Program-made: the position numbers and the translations under genes
Origin: JAVBSX01 sp031549565
GTDB taxonomy: Bacteria > Planctomycetota > Planctomycetia > Pirellulales > Thermoguttaceae
Length of the DNA stretch: 64,000 nt
Reading direction: 5' to 3'
Assembly (NCBI GenBank): GCA_031549565.1
Contig: JAVBPO010000065.1
Span: forward strand, 1-64,000
Shown here: one piece after another, positions 44,687 to 52,171 of the stretch
Layout of the letters: every line of letters begins with the position of its first letter
Numbering within the stretch: the first letter of the stretch is position 1
The notes under the pieces: generated by a model
Told to the model about the DNA's origin: nothing
Databases searched by the model: none
Seen by the model: the letters and a program-made list of their open reading frames with translations, nothing else

Positions 44687-44714
44687 TTGACGGATATTAG
44701 GCTTGATTTAGAAT
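44687..44714 (+). promoter_or_regulatory. Promoter of the hydrogenase operon
   Basis: TTGACG (44687-44692), a 16-bp spacer, TAGAAT (44709-44714). Located 155 bases upstream of the start codon, leaving a long AT-rich leader. Confidence 0.55.
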
Positions 44715-44868
44715 GGAATCTAATCAATAAATAATTATCTGTTTTAACGCTGCAAATAAATAATTTTTTACCTAATAGGACAGGAAACATAACCTTGATT
44801 TCGGAAACAGAGTAAAGGGGGCGAGTTGCTCCTCTTTTTCAACCCATCCGGAGTTCGGAGAATTCACC

Positions 44869-46422
44869 ATGAAACAAGAGAATCCCATCAATACCGATCT
44901 GCAAGAACAGGAAAACGGGGTGTCCCGTCGTTCTTTCATCAAGCTCGCCGGAACCGGTTTGGCCGTGACGGTGATCGGCTGCAACGGCAAACCGAGCGGT
45001 GGAGACGGTTGGATCGCGACCCAATATGAGGATACGGGCAACATTTCCCCCCAAGTCCGCGGTCGTGTTCCGATCGACCCGATGAATCTGACGATCATGC
45101 GGGACGACCAAAAGTGTATCCTTTGCGGTCAATGTGCCGATGTGTGCAACCGCGTCGAAGCGGTCATGGGACACTACGAGTTGCCGCTGGTCGACGACAT
45201 TCCGTGCATCGGCTGCGGGCAGTGTACGCTGTGGTGTCCGACCGGAGCGATCTCCGAACGGGACGACACGAAAGCGTTCCTCAAAGCGCTCGAAGACCCG
45301 GACATGCACATCGTGGTTCAGACCGCCCCGTCGACCCGGATCGCGCTGGCCGAAGAATTCGGTATGCCGCCGGGCACGAACGTCGAAGGGAAACAAGTCG
45401 CGGCCTTGCGTAAGCTCGGCGTGAAGACCGTGCTGGACACGAACTTCGCGGCCGACCTGACGATCATGGAAGAAGCGACGGAATTGGTCAAGCGAATCAA
45501 GGGGGAAATCGACGGCCCGATTCCGCAGTTCACCTCCTGCTGCCCCGGTTGGGTTAAGTTTTGCGAATACTTTTATCCGGAGCTGCTCCCGAACCTTTCG
45601 ACGGCCCGGTCGCCGATGGGAATGCTGTCGCCGCTGCTCAAAACGCATTACGCCGAGAAAAACGGACTCGATCCAAAAAAGATTTTCTCCGTTGCGATCA
45701 TGCCGTGTACGGCGAAAAAGTTTGAGGCGGGTCGCCCGGAAATGAACAACGCCGGCGTGAAACTCGGCGATCCGAAAATGCGGGACACCGATTTGGTGCT
45801 CACGACCCGGGAGTTGGCGCGGTTGATCAAGATCAAGGGGATCGACTTCATGGCTTTGGAAGATTCGCCTTACGACAAGCTGATGAGCGAATACTCCGGA
45901 GCGGGCGCGATTTTCGGGGCGACCGGCGGTGTCATGGAAGCGGCGGTCCGGACGGCGTACTCGTTGATTACGGGCGAAAAACCGCCTGCATTGCTGTACG
46001 ATTTGGAACCGATTCGCGGTCTGGCCGGAATCAAGAGCGCGAAATTGGACGTTCCCGGTGTCGGTGAAGTTCGCGTCGCGGTCGTCGCCGGTATGGAAAA
46101 CGCCAAACATGTGCTCAAACGGGTCAAAGACGGTTCGGAAAGCTGGCACTTCATCGAGTTCATGGCCTGCCCGGGCGGCTGCAACAGCGGCGGCGGACAG
46201 CCGAAGACGTCGCTCACACCGTCGGACCAGGTGCGCGAGGCCCGGATCGGGGCGCTGTATGCGATCGATAACAAGCGGGAGTTGCGGCTGTGTCACGAAA
46301 ATCCGGAGATCCAGGCCCTGTACAAGGATTACCTCGGCGAACCGAACGGACACCTGGCTCACGAACTGTTGCACACCCATCACTACGAAGATCGAAGCAT
46401 GCACCTGGTTGCGAAGAAGTAG
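44869..46422 (+). CDS. Tat-exported [FeFe]-hydrogenase catalytic subunit with fused small-subunit domain
   Basis: 517 residues. N-terminal Tat motif SRRSFIK (19-25) and a hydrophobic stretch ending VIGC (C38), possibly a lipobox. Dicluster ferredoxin domain: CILCGQCADVC (C83, 86, 89, 93) and CIGCGQCTLWC (C113, 116, 119, 123). H-cluster motifs are intact: TSCCPGW (C224 proton-transfer, C225 ligand), MPCTAKKFE (C280) and EFMACPGGCNSGGGQP (C434, C438). The tail from about residue 455 matches the [FeFe]-hydrogenase small subunit (ALYAIDNKRELRLCHENP). Unlike the periplasmic HydAB of Desulfovibrio, both subunits are one chain and the Tat signal is on it. The next genes are HybA- and HybB-like, so electrons should pass to or from quinone. 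The maturases HydE, HydF and HydG are not in this window. Confidence 0.93.
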   Translation: MKQENPINTDLQEQENGVSRRSFIKLAGTGLAVTVIGCNGKPSGGDGWIATQYEDTGNISPQVRGRVPIDPMNLTIMRDDQKCILCGQCADVCNRVEAVMGHYELPLVDDIPCIGCGQCTLWCPTGAISERDDTKAFLKALEDPDMHIVVQTAPSTRIALAEEFGMPPGTNVEGKQVAALRKLGVKTVLDTNFAADLTIMEEATELVKRIKGEIDGPIPQFTSCCPGWVKFCEYFYPELLPNLSTARSPMGMLSPLLKTHYAEKNGLDPKKIFSVAIMPCTAKKFEAGRPEMNNAGVKLGDPKMRDTDLVLTTRELARLIKIKGIDFMALEDSPYDKLMSEYSGAGAIFGATGGVMEAAVRTAYSLITGEKPPALLYDLEPIRGLAGIKSAKLDVPGVGEVRVAVVAGMENAKHVLKRVKDGSESWHFIEFMACPGGCNSGGGQPKTSLTPSDQVREARIGALYAIDNKRELRLCHENPEIQALYKDYLGEPNGHLAHELLHTHHYEDRSMHLVAKK

Positions 46423-46449
46423 TCAGACGGCAGGTGGCAGACCGCAGGA

Positions 46450-46476
46450 AACGCGGGGCAAGCCCCGCCGCTAACG
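46450..46476 (+). repeat. GC-rich ...GCCGCTAACGAG palindromic element
   Basis: ACGCGGGGCAAGCCCCGCCG is a perfect small hairpin followed by CTAACGAG. It lies between the hydrogenase and HybA-like genes, preceded by a few CGGCAGx heptamers (about 46434-46450). Confidence 0.7.
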
Positions 46477-46512
46477 AGATCATTTACCATACATATATCC
46501 GGGAGATTCATC

Positions 46513-47316
46513 ATGAACGGCGTTTTAGTGGACTTAACGAAGTGCATCGGCTGCGGAAGCTGTACAGTCGCGTGCAAGATGTACAACAACAATAAATGGG
46601 TCGAGCACCGTGCTCCGACCGACGGCGAAGATGCGAAGCTGGCCGACGAAAACTGGACCGTCGTGCAGAAATGCAACGTCAAGACGGAAGACGGCAAGGA
46701 AGCGTGGCGGTTCGCCAAACACCAGTGCCTGCATTGCAAGGATCCGGCGTGTGTGACCGCGTGTCTTTCGAAAGCGTTTCAGAAAACGGAGGACGGGCCG
46801 GTCGTTTACTATCCGAACAACTGTATCGGTTGCCGATACTGCATGATCGGCTGTCCGTTTAACATTCCGAAATTCGAGTGGAACAAAACGTTCCCCGTCA
46901 TGACCAAGTGCATGATGTGCAGCGGTCGCACCGCCAAGGGGGAATCTCCGGCGTGCGTGACCGTTTGCCCGACGAACGTCATGAAATTCGGCGACCGTGA
47001 CGCCCTGTTGGCCGAAGCGAAGGAGTTGATCGCGAAGAACCCGAAGAAGTACATCGATCACATCTACGGCGAAGAGGAAGCGGGCGGAACGTGCTGGATG
47101 TACATTTCCGACACGCCTTTCAAGGAACTCGGCTTCAAAGACGTTCCGAAAAAGACGATTGCCAAGGTCACGGCTCCGTTTATGCACGCCAGCCCGGTCT
47201 TGGGCGCGATTTGGTTCGGTATCCTCGCCGGTTTGTATTTCATTACAAAACGCAAAGGGGGCGTCGCCGCCGAAACGAAGCAGATCGAAGACAACAAATC
47301 GGAACCGCAAGCGTAG
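46513..47316 (+). CDS. HybA/DMSO reductase B-type 4x[4Fe-4S] electron-transfer subunit with C-terminal membrane anchor
   Basis: 267 residues, GGGAGA ribosome site 8 bases upstream. Four cluster motifs are visible: KCIGCGSCTVACKM, HQCLHCKDPACVTACL, NNCIGCRYCMIGCPFNIP and KCMMCSGRTAKGESPACVTVCP, as in HybA/DmsB/NrfC proteins. A C-terminal helix (about 222-243, VLGAIWFGILAGLYFI) anchors it to the membrane, like HybA. It has no signal peptide of its own, so it would be co-exported through the Tat pathway by the hydrogenase subunit (inference). It should carry electrons from the hydrogenase to the HybB-like protein. Confidence 0.92.
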   Translation: MNGVLVDLTKCIGCGSCTVACKMYNNNKWVEHRAPTDGEDAKLADENWTVVQKCNVKTEDGKEAWRFAKHQCLHCKDPACVTACLSKAFQKTEDGPVVYYPNNCIGCRYCMIGCPFNIPKFEWNKTFPVMTKCMMCSGRTAKGESPACVTVCPTNVMKFGDRDALLAEAKELIAKNPKKYIDHIYGEEEAGGTCWMYISDTPFKELGFKDVPKKTIAKVTAPFMHASPVLGAIWFGILAGLYFITKRKGGVAAETKQIEDNKSEPQA

Positions 47317-47330
47317 TGCCGGCAAAACGC

Positions 47331-47435
47331 GGTCCCCTCTCCCTCCGGGAGAGGGCTAGGGTGAGGGTGAAGCGGAACACAGCTCCACCCCCTCACCCTA
47401 ACCCTCTCCCCCGGATTACCGGGGGAGAGGGGACC
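47331..47435. repeat. Long inverted repeat, GGTCCCCTCTCC family, copy 2
   Basis: Same boundaries as the copy at 13896-14011: GGTCCCCTCTCCCTCC at the left, GGGGGAGAGGGGACC at the right, CACCCTAACCCTCT in the middle. It begins 15 bases after the HybA-like stop, between two genes of one operon, and might cause partial termination or RNA processing. Confidence 0.8.
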
Positions 47436-47505
47436 GCTGAAAGAAGTGTTTTGTCGAAAACCAAATTCATTAATAACGACAGTCCGCATCATTTTATAAT
47501 CCAAC

Positions 47506-48726
47506 ATGAGTGACATCATCATGCCCGATCACGGCGATCCGACCCTGAAAACCATACCGAATTCCGTCAAAGTTCCGTGGAGCGTCCAAATCGAAGGGTG
47601 GGGCGTTCGCGTGAACCTCGAACGCTGGACGTTCAAGTTTACTCCGTTTCGTGTCGCGTTGATCGCTTTTTCGGGGCTCGCGCTCCTTGCGATGGCGTAT
47701 CGCCTGGTGATGGGACTCGAATCGGTGACGAACCTGAATGACGCCTGGCCGTGGGGCCTATGGAAAGCGGTCGCCGTGTTCGGTGCGATCGCGCTGGCCG
47801 GCGGCGGGTTCGGGACGGCGTTTCTCGTTCACGTGCTGCACATCAAAGCGCTGCAACCGATCGGTCGAACGACGCTGGCCGTTTCGATGATCGGGTATTT
47901 CCTCGGTCTCGGCGGGCTGTTCCTCGAAATCGGCCGTTGGTTCAATTTCTGGCCGCCGTTTTATTCGTGGGGTCATACCTCGCCGATGTTCGAGACGTTT
48001 TTGTGCATCTCGACCTATACGGTTGTGCAGTGCTTCGAGTTCGCGGAAATCGTGACCGAAAAGATTTTCCGGCAGCTTCACTGGATTCTCGTCAAGATTC
48101 TTCCGTTCATGTTCATTCTCGGCGTCACGTTGCCGACGATGCACCAGGCGACGCTGGGAACGTTGTATCTGCTCGCCGAAGGGAAGTTGAGCCCGCTGTG
48201 GTGGAGCCCGATCATTTACGTGTTCTTCCTGCTCTCTTCGCTGTACGTCGGACCGGCGACCGTCGCCGTGATATCCGTCCTGAACGATTGGTCGCTCGGA
48301 TACCGGATTCCGATCGCTCCGATGCGGCTTTTGGGCCGGATCGGCGGCGTTTTGATGATCGTTTATCTGGTGCTGCGGATCGGCGACCTGATCGCCCGCG
48401 GACAGGTGGGAGCGGCGTTGAGCTTCAATTTCGCGAGCTGTGCCCTGTTGGTGGAAATCATTCTCGGGCTCGTGATACCGCTGATCATCATTTACTCGCC
48501 GATGGCCAACACCCGCGGCGGACTCATCACATACGGCGTTCTGGGCAGCTTCGGCGTCTTCCTCAACCGCGCCAATACGGTCATGGTCGGCATGTGGGAC
48601 AACGCCGGTGTCGCGTACTTCCCGTCGCCGTTGGAATGGTTGATCGTTCTCGGCATGATCACCATCGCCCTGCTCGGCTACATTTTCCTGTGCGAGAATT
48701 TCAGCATTCTCGGGGAAGAGCATTAA
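47506..48726 (+). CDS. HybB/NrfD-type quinone-interacting integral membrane subunit
   Basis: 406 residues, about nine or ten membrane helices. NrfD/HybB family features include NDAWPWGLWKAVAVFGAIALAGGG, GGLFLEIGRWFNFWPPF, and LPTMHQATLGTLYLLAEGKL, which is typical of HybB. It passes electrons between the FeS subunit and the quinone pool. The gene starts 189 bases after the HybA-like gene, the gap being filled by a palindromic repeat; the same direction and function indicate one operon. Confidence 0.92.
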   Translation: MSDIIMPDHGDPTLKTIPNSVKVPWSVQIEGWGVRVNLERWTFKFTPFRVALIAFSGLALLAMAYRLVMGLESVTNLNDAWPWGLWKAVAVFGAIALAGGGFGTAFLVHVLHIKALQPIGRTTLAVSMIGYFLGLGGLFLEIGRWFNFWPPFYSWGHTSPMFETFLCISTYTVVQCFEFAEIVTEKIFRQLHWILVKILPFMFILGVTLPTMHQATLGTLYLLAEGKLSPLWWSPIIYVFFLLSSLYVGPATVAVISVLNDWSLGYRIPIAPMRLLGRIGGVLMIVYLVLRIGDLIARGQVGAALSFNFASCALLVEIILGLVIPLIIIYSPMANTRGGLITYGVLGSFGVFLNRANTVMVGMWDNAGVAYFPSPLEWLIVLGMITIALLGYIFLCENFSILGEEH

Positions 48727-49008
48727 AAGCCCGCGGGACACTTCCCGGCTGAACCAAACAAGCGAGACGCCACGCTCCAAAACATTTTCGGCGAAGAAGG
48801 CGGTTGACCCTGATCGGAAAAACAGATAATGTATTTCCGTAAGCGGCCGGCCGCTTCTGTATTTCCAACTTCAAACATCTTGAATTTTTAACGAAGTAAG
48901 CGAACAACGGGAGCGAACACTTATCCGAGCGGCAGCTCGTTTTGGCTGGCGGCCCTGCCGCCTTTGTGTTTTTGCGTGAAAAATGTCGCCTCTTTCCGGA
49001 GTTTCGTG

Positions 49009-50631
49009 ATGAGAAGTTTGTTGTTCGTTCTGTCGGCGTTTTTATTGTCGTCTACTTCGTCGCTTTTCGGCGCCGAACGTCCGAACGTCGTCGTGATCGT
49101 GGTCGACGATATGGGGTTTTCCGATCTCGGATGTTACGGCGGCGAAATCGAAACGCCGAACCTCGACCGCCTCGCTTCGCAAGGATTACGGTTCACGCAG
49201 TTCTATAACACCGCCCGATGCTGGTCGACGCGGTCCGCTTTGATGAGCGGGTATTATCCGCAGCAGATCCGCATGGATCCGGTCCAGCAAGGCGTACGGC
49301 TCCCGAATTGGACGACGCTGCTTCCTCACCATCTCAAACCGCTCGGGTACCGCTGCTACCACTCCGGAAAATGGCACGTTCCCGGCGCCCCGAAAATTGT
49401 CGCCGACGGCGGGTTCGATCATTCGTATCACCTCCAGGATCACGACCGGAATTTCAATCCGAAAACGCACGAACTCGACGACCAACCGCTCCCGGAAATC
49501 GAGCCCGGAACCGGCTATTACACGACCGACGCGATCACCGGCTATACGCTGGAGCATCTCGACGAACACGCACGGCTTCATCCGGAAAAGCCGTTCTTCG
49601 TCTACACCGCTTACACGGTCCCGCATTTCCCGCTGCATGCTCCTCCGGAAGACATCGCGAAATACGAAAACCGTTACCACGTCGGCTGGGACGTGATCCG
49701 TGAGGAACGATACGGGCAGCTCCTGGAATCCGGGATCGTGGATTGTGCGTTGTCTCCTCGGGAAGAATCGTGCGGACCGCCTCATCCGTTCGACATCGCG
49801 TCGAGCAACCTCGGCGACGGCGAAGCGGGTTATCCGTACGCTTGGACCGCGTTGACGCCGGAGCAAAAGCGGTTCCAGGCGACGAAAATGGCGATCCACG
49901 CCGCGATGATCGACCGGATGGATCAGGGAGTCGGACGAATTCTCGAAAAGATCCGGGAGATGAACGCCTGGGACGACACGATCGTGTTTTTTCTTTCCGA
50001 CAACGGCGCTTCGGCGGAACTGTTGATTCGAGGCGACATGCACGATCCGAACGCCGCGCCGGGCTCCGCCGCTTCGTATCTTTGTCTGGGGCCGGGCTGG
50101 TCGACCGCTTCGAACACGCCGTTCCGTCGGCATAAAGTCTGGAATCACGAAGGGGGCGTTTCGACGCCGCTGATCGTGCATTGGCCCAATGGTATCAAGA
50201 AAGCCGGAACGTTGCGGGAAGGCACCGGGCACGTCGTCGATCTGGTTCCGACCATCCTCGATTTGGTCGGCGTCGAACCTCCGAAAACACACGGCGGCGT
50301 CAATGTCCCCGATTTCCCCGGCGTCAGTCTGCTTCCCGCGATTCGCGGAGAGAACGCGAAAATTGAGCGGGATTACATTTATTACGAGCACTCCGGTAAT
50401 GCCGCGCTGCGGTTGGGGGACTGGAAGATTCTTTACACGAAAACGGGTGAGCCGAACGAACGTCTTCCCGTGGAGCGAAGCGAAGCAGCGGCGGGCTGGG
50501 CGCTTTACGACTTGAAAACCGACCGTTGCGAACAAAATGATCTGGCCGCATCCGAGCCGCAACGCCTCGCCGAAATGGTCGCAAGGTGGTGGGAACTGTA
50601 CCACACCTATCAGGAACAGGCTGCACCATAA
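49009..50631 (+). CDS. Periplasmic sulfatase (arylsulfatase A family) with altered CxPxR motif
   Basis: 540 residues. Signal peptide 1-22 (MRSLLFVLSAFLLSSTSSLFGA). The metal site begins VVIVVDDMGFSDLGCYGG, the usual N-terminal sulfatase signature. The maturation motif reads C71-W-S-T-R75 in NTARCWSTRSALMSGYYPQQ, where planctomycete homologues typically have CWPTR or CCPTR; the Pro is replaced by Ser through one base change (CCG to TCG). Later GKWHVPG, FVYTAYTVPHFPLHAP, FFLSDNGAS and NHEGGVSTP are all intact. The enzyme removes sulfate esters from glycans if its Cys is converted to formylglycine. The start at 49009 was chosen for the signal peptide. Confidence 0.9.
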   Translation: MRSLLFVLSAFLLSSTSSLFGAERPNVVVIVVDDMGFSDLGCYGGEIETPNLDRLASQGLRFTQFYNTARCWSTRSALMSGYYPQQIRMDPVQQGVRLPNWTTLLPHHLKPLGYRCYHSGKWHVPGAPKIVADGGFDHSYHLQDHDRNFNPKTHELDDQPLPEIEPGTGYYTTDAITGYTLEHLDEHARLHPEKPFFVYTAYTVPHFPLHAPPEDIAKYENRYHVGWDVIREERYGQLLESGIVDCALSPREESCGPPHPFDIASSNLGDGEAGYPYAWTALTPEQKRFQATKMAIHAAMIDRMDQGVGRILEKIREMNAWDDTIVFFLSDNGASAELLIRGDMHDPNAAPGSAASYLCLGPGWSTASNTPFRRHKVWNHEGGVSTPLIVHWPNGIKKAGTLREGTGHVVDLVPTILDLVGVEPPKTHGGVNVPDFPGVSLLPAIRGENAKIERDYIYYEHSGNAALRLGDWKILYTKTGEPNERLPVERSEAAAGWALYDLKTDRCEQNDLAASEPQRLAEMVARWWELYHTYQEQAAP

Positions 50632-50711
50632 AGGGTTGTTTTCCTCTTTTTCACGCTCGATGATTCCACGCGGTATCTTGCGGTTTTTCGTGTCATGTGC
50701 GGCGTCAGCGT

Positions 50712-50823
50712 GGCGACATGGATGATTTTGGGTAAAAATAACACCAAAAAGGGGAATATTTTGGGAAAAATTTCAAAAACCCCTCTTGACACTCTTTACG
50801 CCATGTCGCCATGGTGGTATATT
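50712..50823 (+). promoter_or_regulatory. Promoter region of the RHH gene with spaced inverted 11-mers
   Basis: TGGCGACATGG at 50711-50721 and its exact complement CCATGTCGCCA at 50801-50811 flank an AT-rich segment. TTGACA (50786-50791) and TTTACG (50795-50800) are candidate -35 boxes; TATATT (50818-50823) is a -10 box at 17 bp from the second. The right 11-mer occupies the spacer, so a bound protein would block transcription; the pair may allow looping by a RHH autoregulator. Confidence 0.5.
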
Positions 50824-50878
50824 CCGAACAGTCGTTAGTATCACCACATCTCTTTTTACCCCTAACCCCTGTAAAATC

Positions 50879-51136
50879 ATGCCGAAAAAGAAAACCAGCA
50901 AAGTCGTTAAAGGTGCCGCCACGAAAAAAGCGAAAGCTCCCGTGAAGAAGACCGCCGCACCGGTCAAGAAGAAAACCGCCCGAGCCGGTGGCCCCAAGCC
51001 GGTCGCCGCGAAAGGTTCCGTCGGATTCCGACTTCGCATGAATCCCGCGACCCACAAGCAGCTCACGAAGATGGCGACCCAGAATGGTGTTTCGCAAAAC
51101 ACCATGATCAATCAGTTGATCCAGGACGCGAAATAA
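50879..51136 (+). CDS. Ribbon-helix-helix DNA-binding protein with lysine/alanine-rich histone-like tail
   Basis: 85 residues. Residues 1-45 are a basic, Lys/Ala/Pro-rich tail (MPKKKTSKVVKGAATKKAKA...) like bacterial H1-type proteins. Residues 47-85 form an Arc/MetJ-type RHH domain: FRLRMNPATHKQLTKMATQN with the beta strand then helix-turn-helix GVSQNTMINQLIQD. The short strand FRLRM would bind the major groove. It may be an autoregulated nucleoid-associated protein; no toxin partner is adjacent. The start is 50879; the longer frame covers the promoter. Confidence 0.75.
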   Translation: MPKKKTSKVVKGAATKKAKAPVKKTAAPVKKKTARAGGPKPVAAKGSVGFRLRMNPATHKQLTKMATQNGVSQNTMINQLIQDAK

Positions 51137-51146
51137 TTCGCATCAA

Positions 51147-51195
51147 AAGAAAAAAGAGCCGGGGATGAAGGTGGTACTCCACCGTAATCCCCGGG
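51147..51195. terminator. Bidirectional hairpin terminator
   Basis: CCGGGGAT...ATCCCCGG (51159-51166 with 51187-51194), with inner pairing GGTGG / CCACC. On the minus strand the hairpin is followed by a T-rich TCTTTTTTCTTTTG, so it fits the end of the M56-type remnant at 51200; it also lies 22 bases after the RHH gene stop on the plus strand. Confidence 0.75.
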
Positions 51196-51199
51196 CTGA

Positions 51200-51779
51200 T
51201 CAAAGCTTTATCGGCTCCAAATTCAATTCGCCCAACTCAAGCGGTTCCTCCGTCGACTCGACGATGAACGTCGTCAACAGGTACCACCGCCCGAGTTCGA
51301 AACCGAGACCGCAGTTATCCGACTCGGAAATCACCATCGCGTACTCGCCTGCGGGGAGGTCGTCGAAACGGAACGTTCCGTCTTCGAGTAACACGCTGAA
51401 ACGCAGGTTTTTCAGCGCTTTCGTGTTGCGCTCGTCCTTTCTTTTGTATTCTTTTCCTTCTTCCGTTTCGTACCAAGCGAGCCGTTTGAGGTTGCATTGG
51501 CTTCGGTCTTTTTGCGTATAATCGGGCCAGTATTCTTTCGGGAGCGTCGGCATCGTCAAATCGGCAAGATCGTCCGGCTTCACCACGATTCTCGCCGTGT
51601 ATTGCATGAAGTCGGTCTTTTCCGGAGCGATGATACCCGGCGGCGCTGGTGATCGGTTGCCCCGCTTCGTCGACGACCTTGACGACCATCTTTTCGGGAA
51701 ACCGGCCCCGGGCTTTCGACGCGGCCTCTTCCGCGTATGAAATCGTATTGAAAAGAGTGATCAAGCGACAACGGAACAA
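51200..51779 (-). pseudogene. Remnant of a third BlaR-like gene (internal deletion and frameshift)
   Basis: From about 51779 downwards the minus-strand translation contains AASKARGRFPEKMVVKVVDE and GQPITSAAG, corresponding to the segment just after the last membrane helix of the BlaR-like genes (compare IPPEMKVVVKNEAGEPV at 27.1 kb). The frame is then lost. Another minus frame (51607-51200) gives MQYTARIVVKPDDLADLTMP, WYETEEGKEYKRKDERNTK and LEDGTFRFDDLPAGEYAMVI, homologous to the C-terminus of both BlaR-like proteins. The membrane/peptidase part and most of the array are deleted. A terminator is preserved. Confidence 0.75.
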
Positions 51780-51808
51780 TTATAGCAAAACCCGTACGCT
51801 GTTGAAAT
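51757..51808. repeat. Duplicated 52-bp segment (partner 53011-53062)
   Basis: GAGTGATCAAGCGACAACGG then AACAATTATAGCAAAACCCG and TACGCTGTTGAAATCAT; the partner at 53011 has a few substitutions. At 53011 it lies immediately upstream of the intact small gene on the minus strand; here it precedes the BlaR-like remnant. It may be a mobile or duplicated promoter module. Confidence 0.75.
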
Positions 51809-51885
51809 CATGGTTGGAGCATGGGCATCTTGCCCGTGACACAGGCTGGAAGCCTGTGCTCCTGGAAAAAAACCGGGCAAAGAAG

Positions 51886-51948
51886 ACCCGGCGTAAATGT
51901 TTTCCCGAATCTTATGGATTTCTTCTACATATTCATCATTCATATTCA
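51886..51948 (-). pseudogene. Truncated third copy of the small charged protein
   Basis: Minus-strand ATG near 51948 gives MNDEYVEEIHKIRENIYA, matching the first 18 residues of the intact protein at 52992 (MNDEIVEEIHQIRERLYEE). After about 18 codons similarity stops where a palindromic element has been joined. Confidence 0.7.
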
Positions 51949-52028
51949 ATTCTCCCAAAATCATGGACGGAGTCGTAATTCTGAGGCTCCCGCCGGAAAG
52001 TAATAGACCCGTTTTTCTTTTCTTTTTT

Positions 52029-52105
52029 TCACCACAGAGAGCGCAGAGAACACAGAGAAGACTTGAATTCAAACTCTCTGTGATCTCTGAGCTCTCTGTG
52101 GTTAT
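52029..52105. repeat. Inverted pair of CACAGAGA / TCTCTGTG arrays
   Basis: CACCACAGAGAGCGCAGAGA and onward at the left, CTCTGTGATCTCTGAGCTCT then CTGTGGTT at the right. Near-complementary arms made of short units, about 20 bases apart. Confidence 0.75.
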
Positions 52106-52171
52106 AAAAAAATGGAGGATGTTTGGGTATAATATTTTTGAGCGATAGCCTGATGGGATCATATCCCAAAA

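Larger units (their letters stand above)
44231..44868. other. 638-base intergenic region before the hydrogenase operon
   Basis: Contains an inverted pair of 7-bp-unit arrays (44294-44325 and 44377-44411), a T-rich stretch, and a good sigma-70 promoter at 44687-44714 that leaves a leader of roughly 150 bases before the hydrogenase gene. No gene is supported. The leader is AT-rich (44700-44800) and could hold regulatory sites (for example an FNR-, Rex- or redox-type operator), but I cannot name one. Confidence 0.5.
51780..52171. other. Repeat-rich intergenic region
   Basis: Holds the right part of the 52-bp duplication, a palindromic element of the GGCTGGAAGCC family (51818-51866), a truncated copy of the small charged protein (minus strand, 51886-51948) and an inverted pair of CACAGAG-type arrays (52029-52105). 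No intact gene. Confidence 0.6.

Noticed and set aside
44839..46404. 521-codon minus-strand open frame opposite the hydrogenase gene
   Set aside because: The plus strand has all hydrogenase motifs; the antisense frame is Arg/His-rich and without domain signals.
49186..50604. 472-codon minus-strand frame opposite the sulfatase
   Set aside because: The sulfatase active-site motifs are on the plus strand; the antisense frame is a codon-bias shadow.
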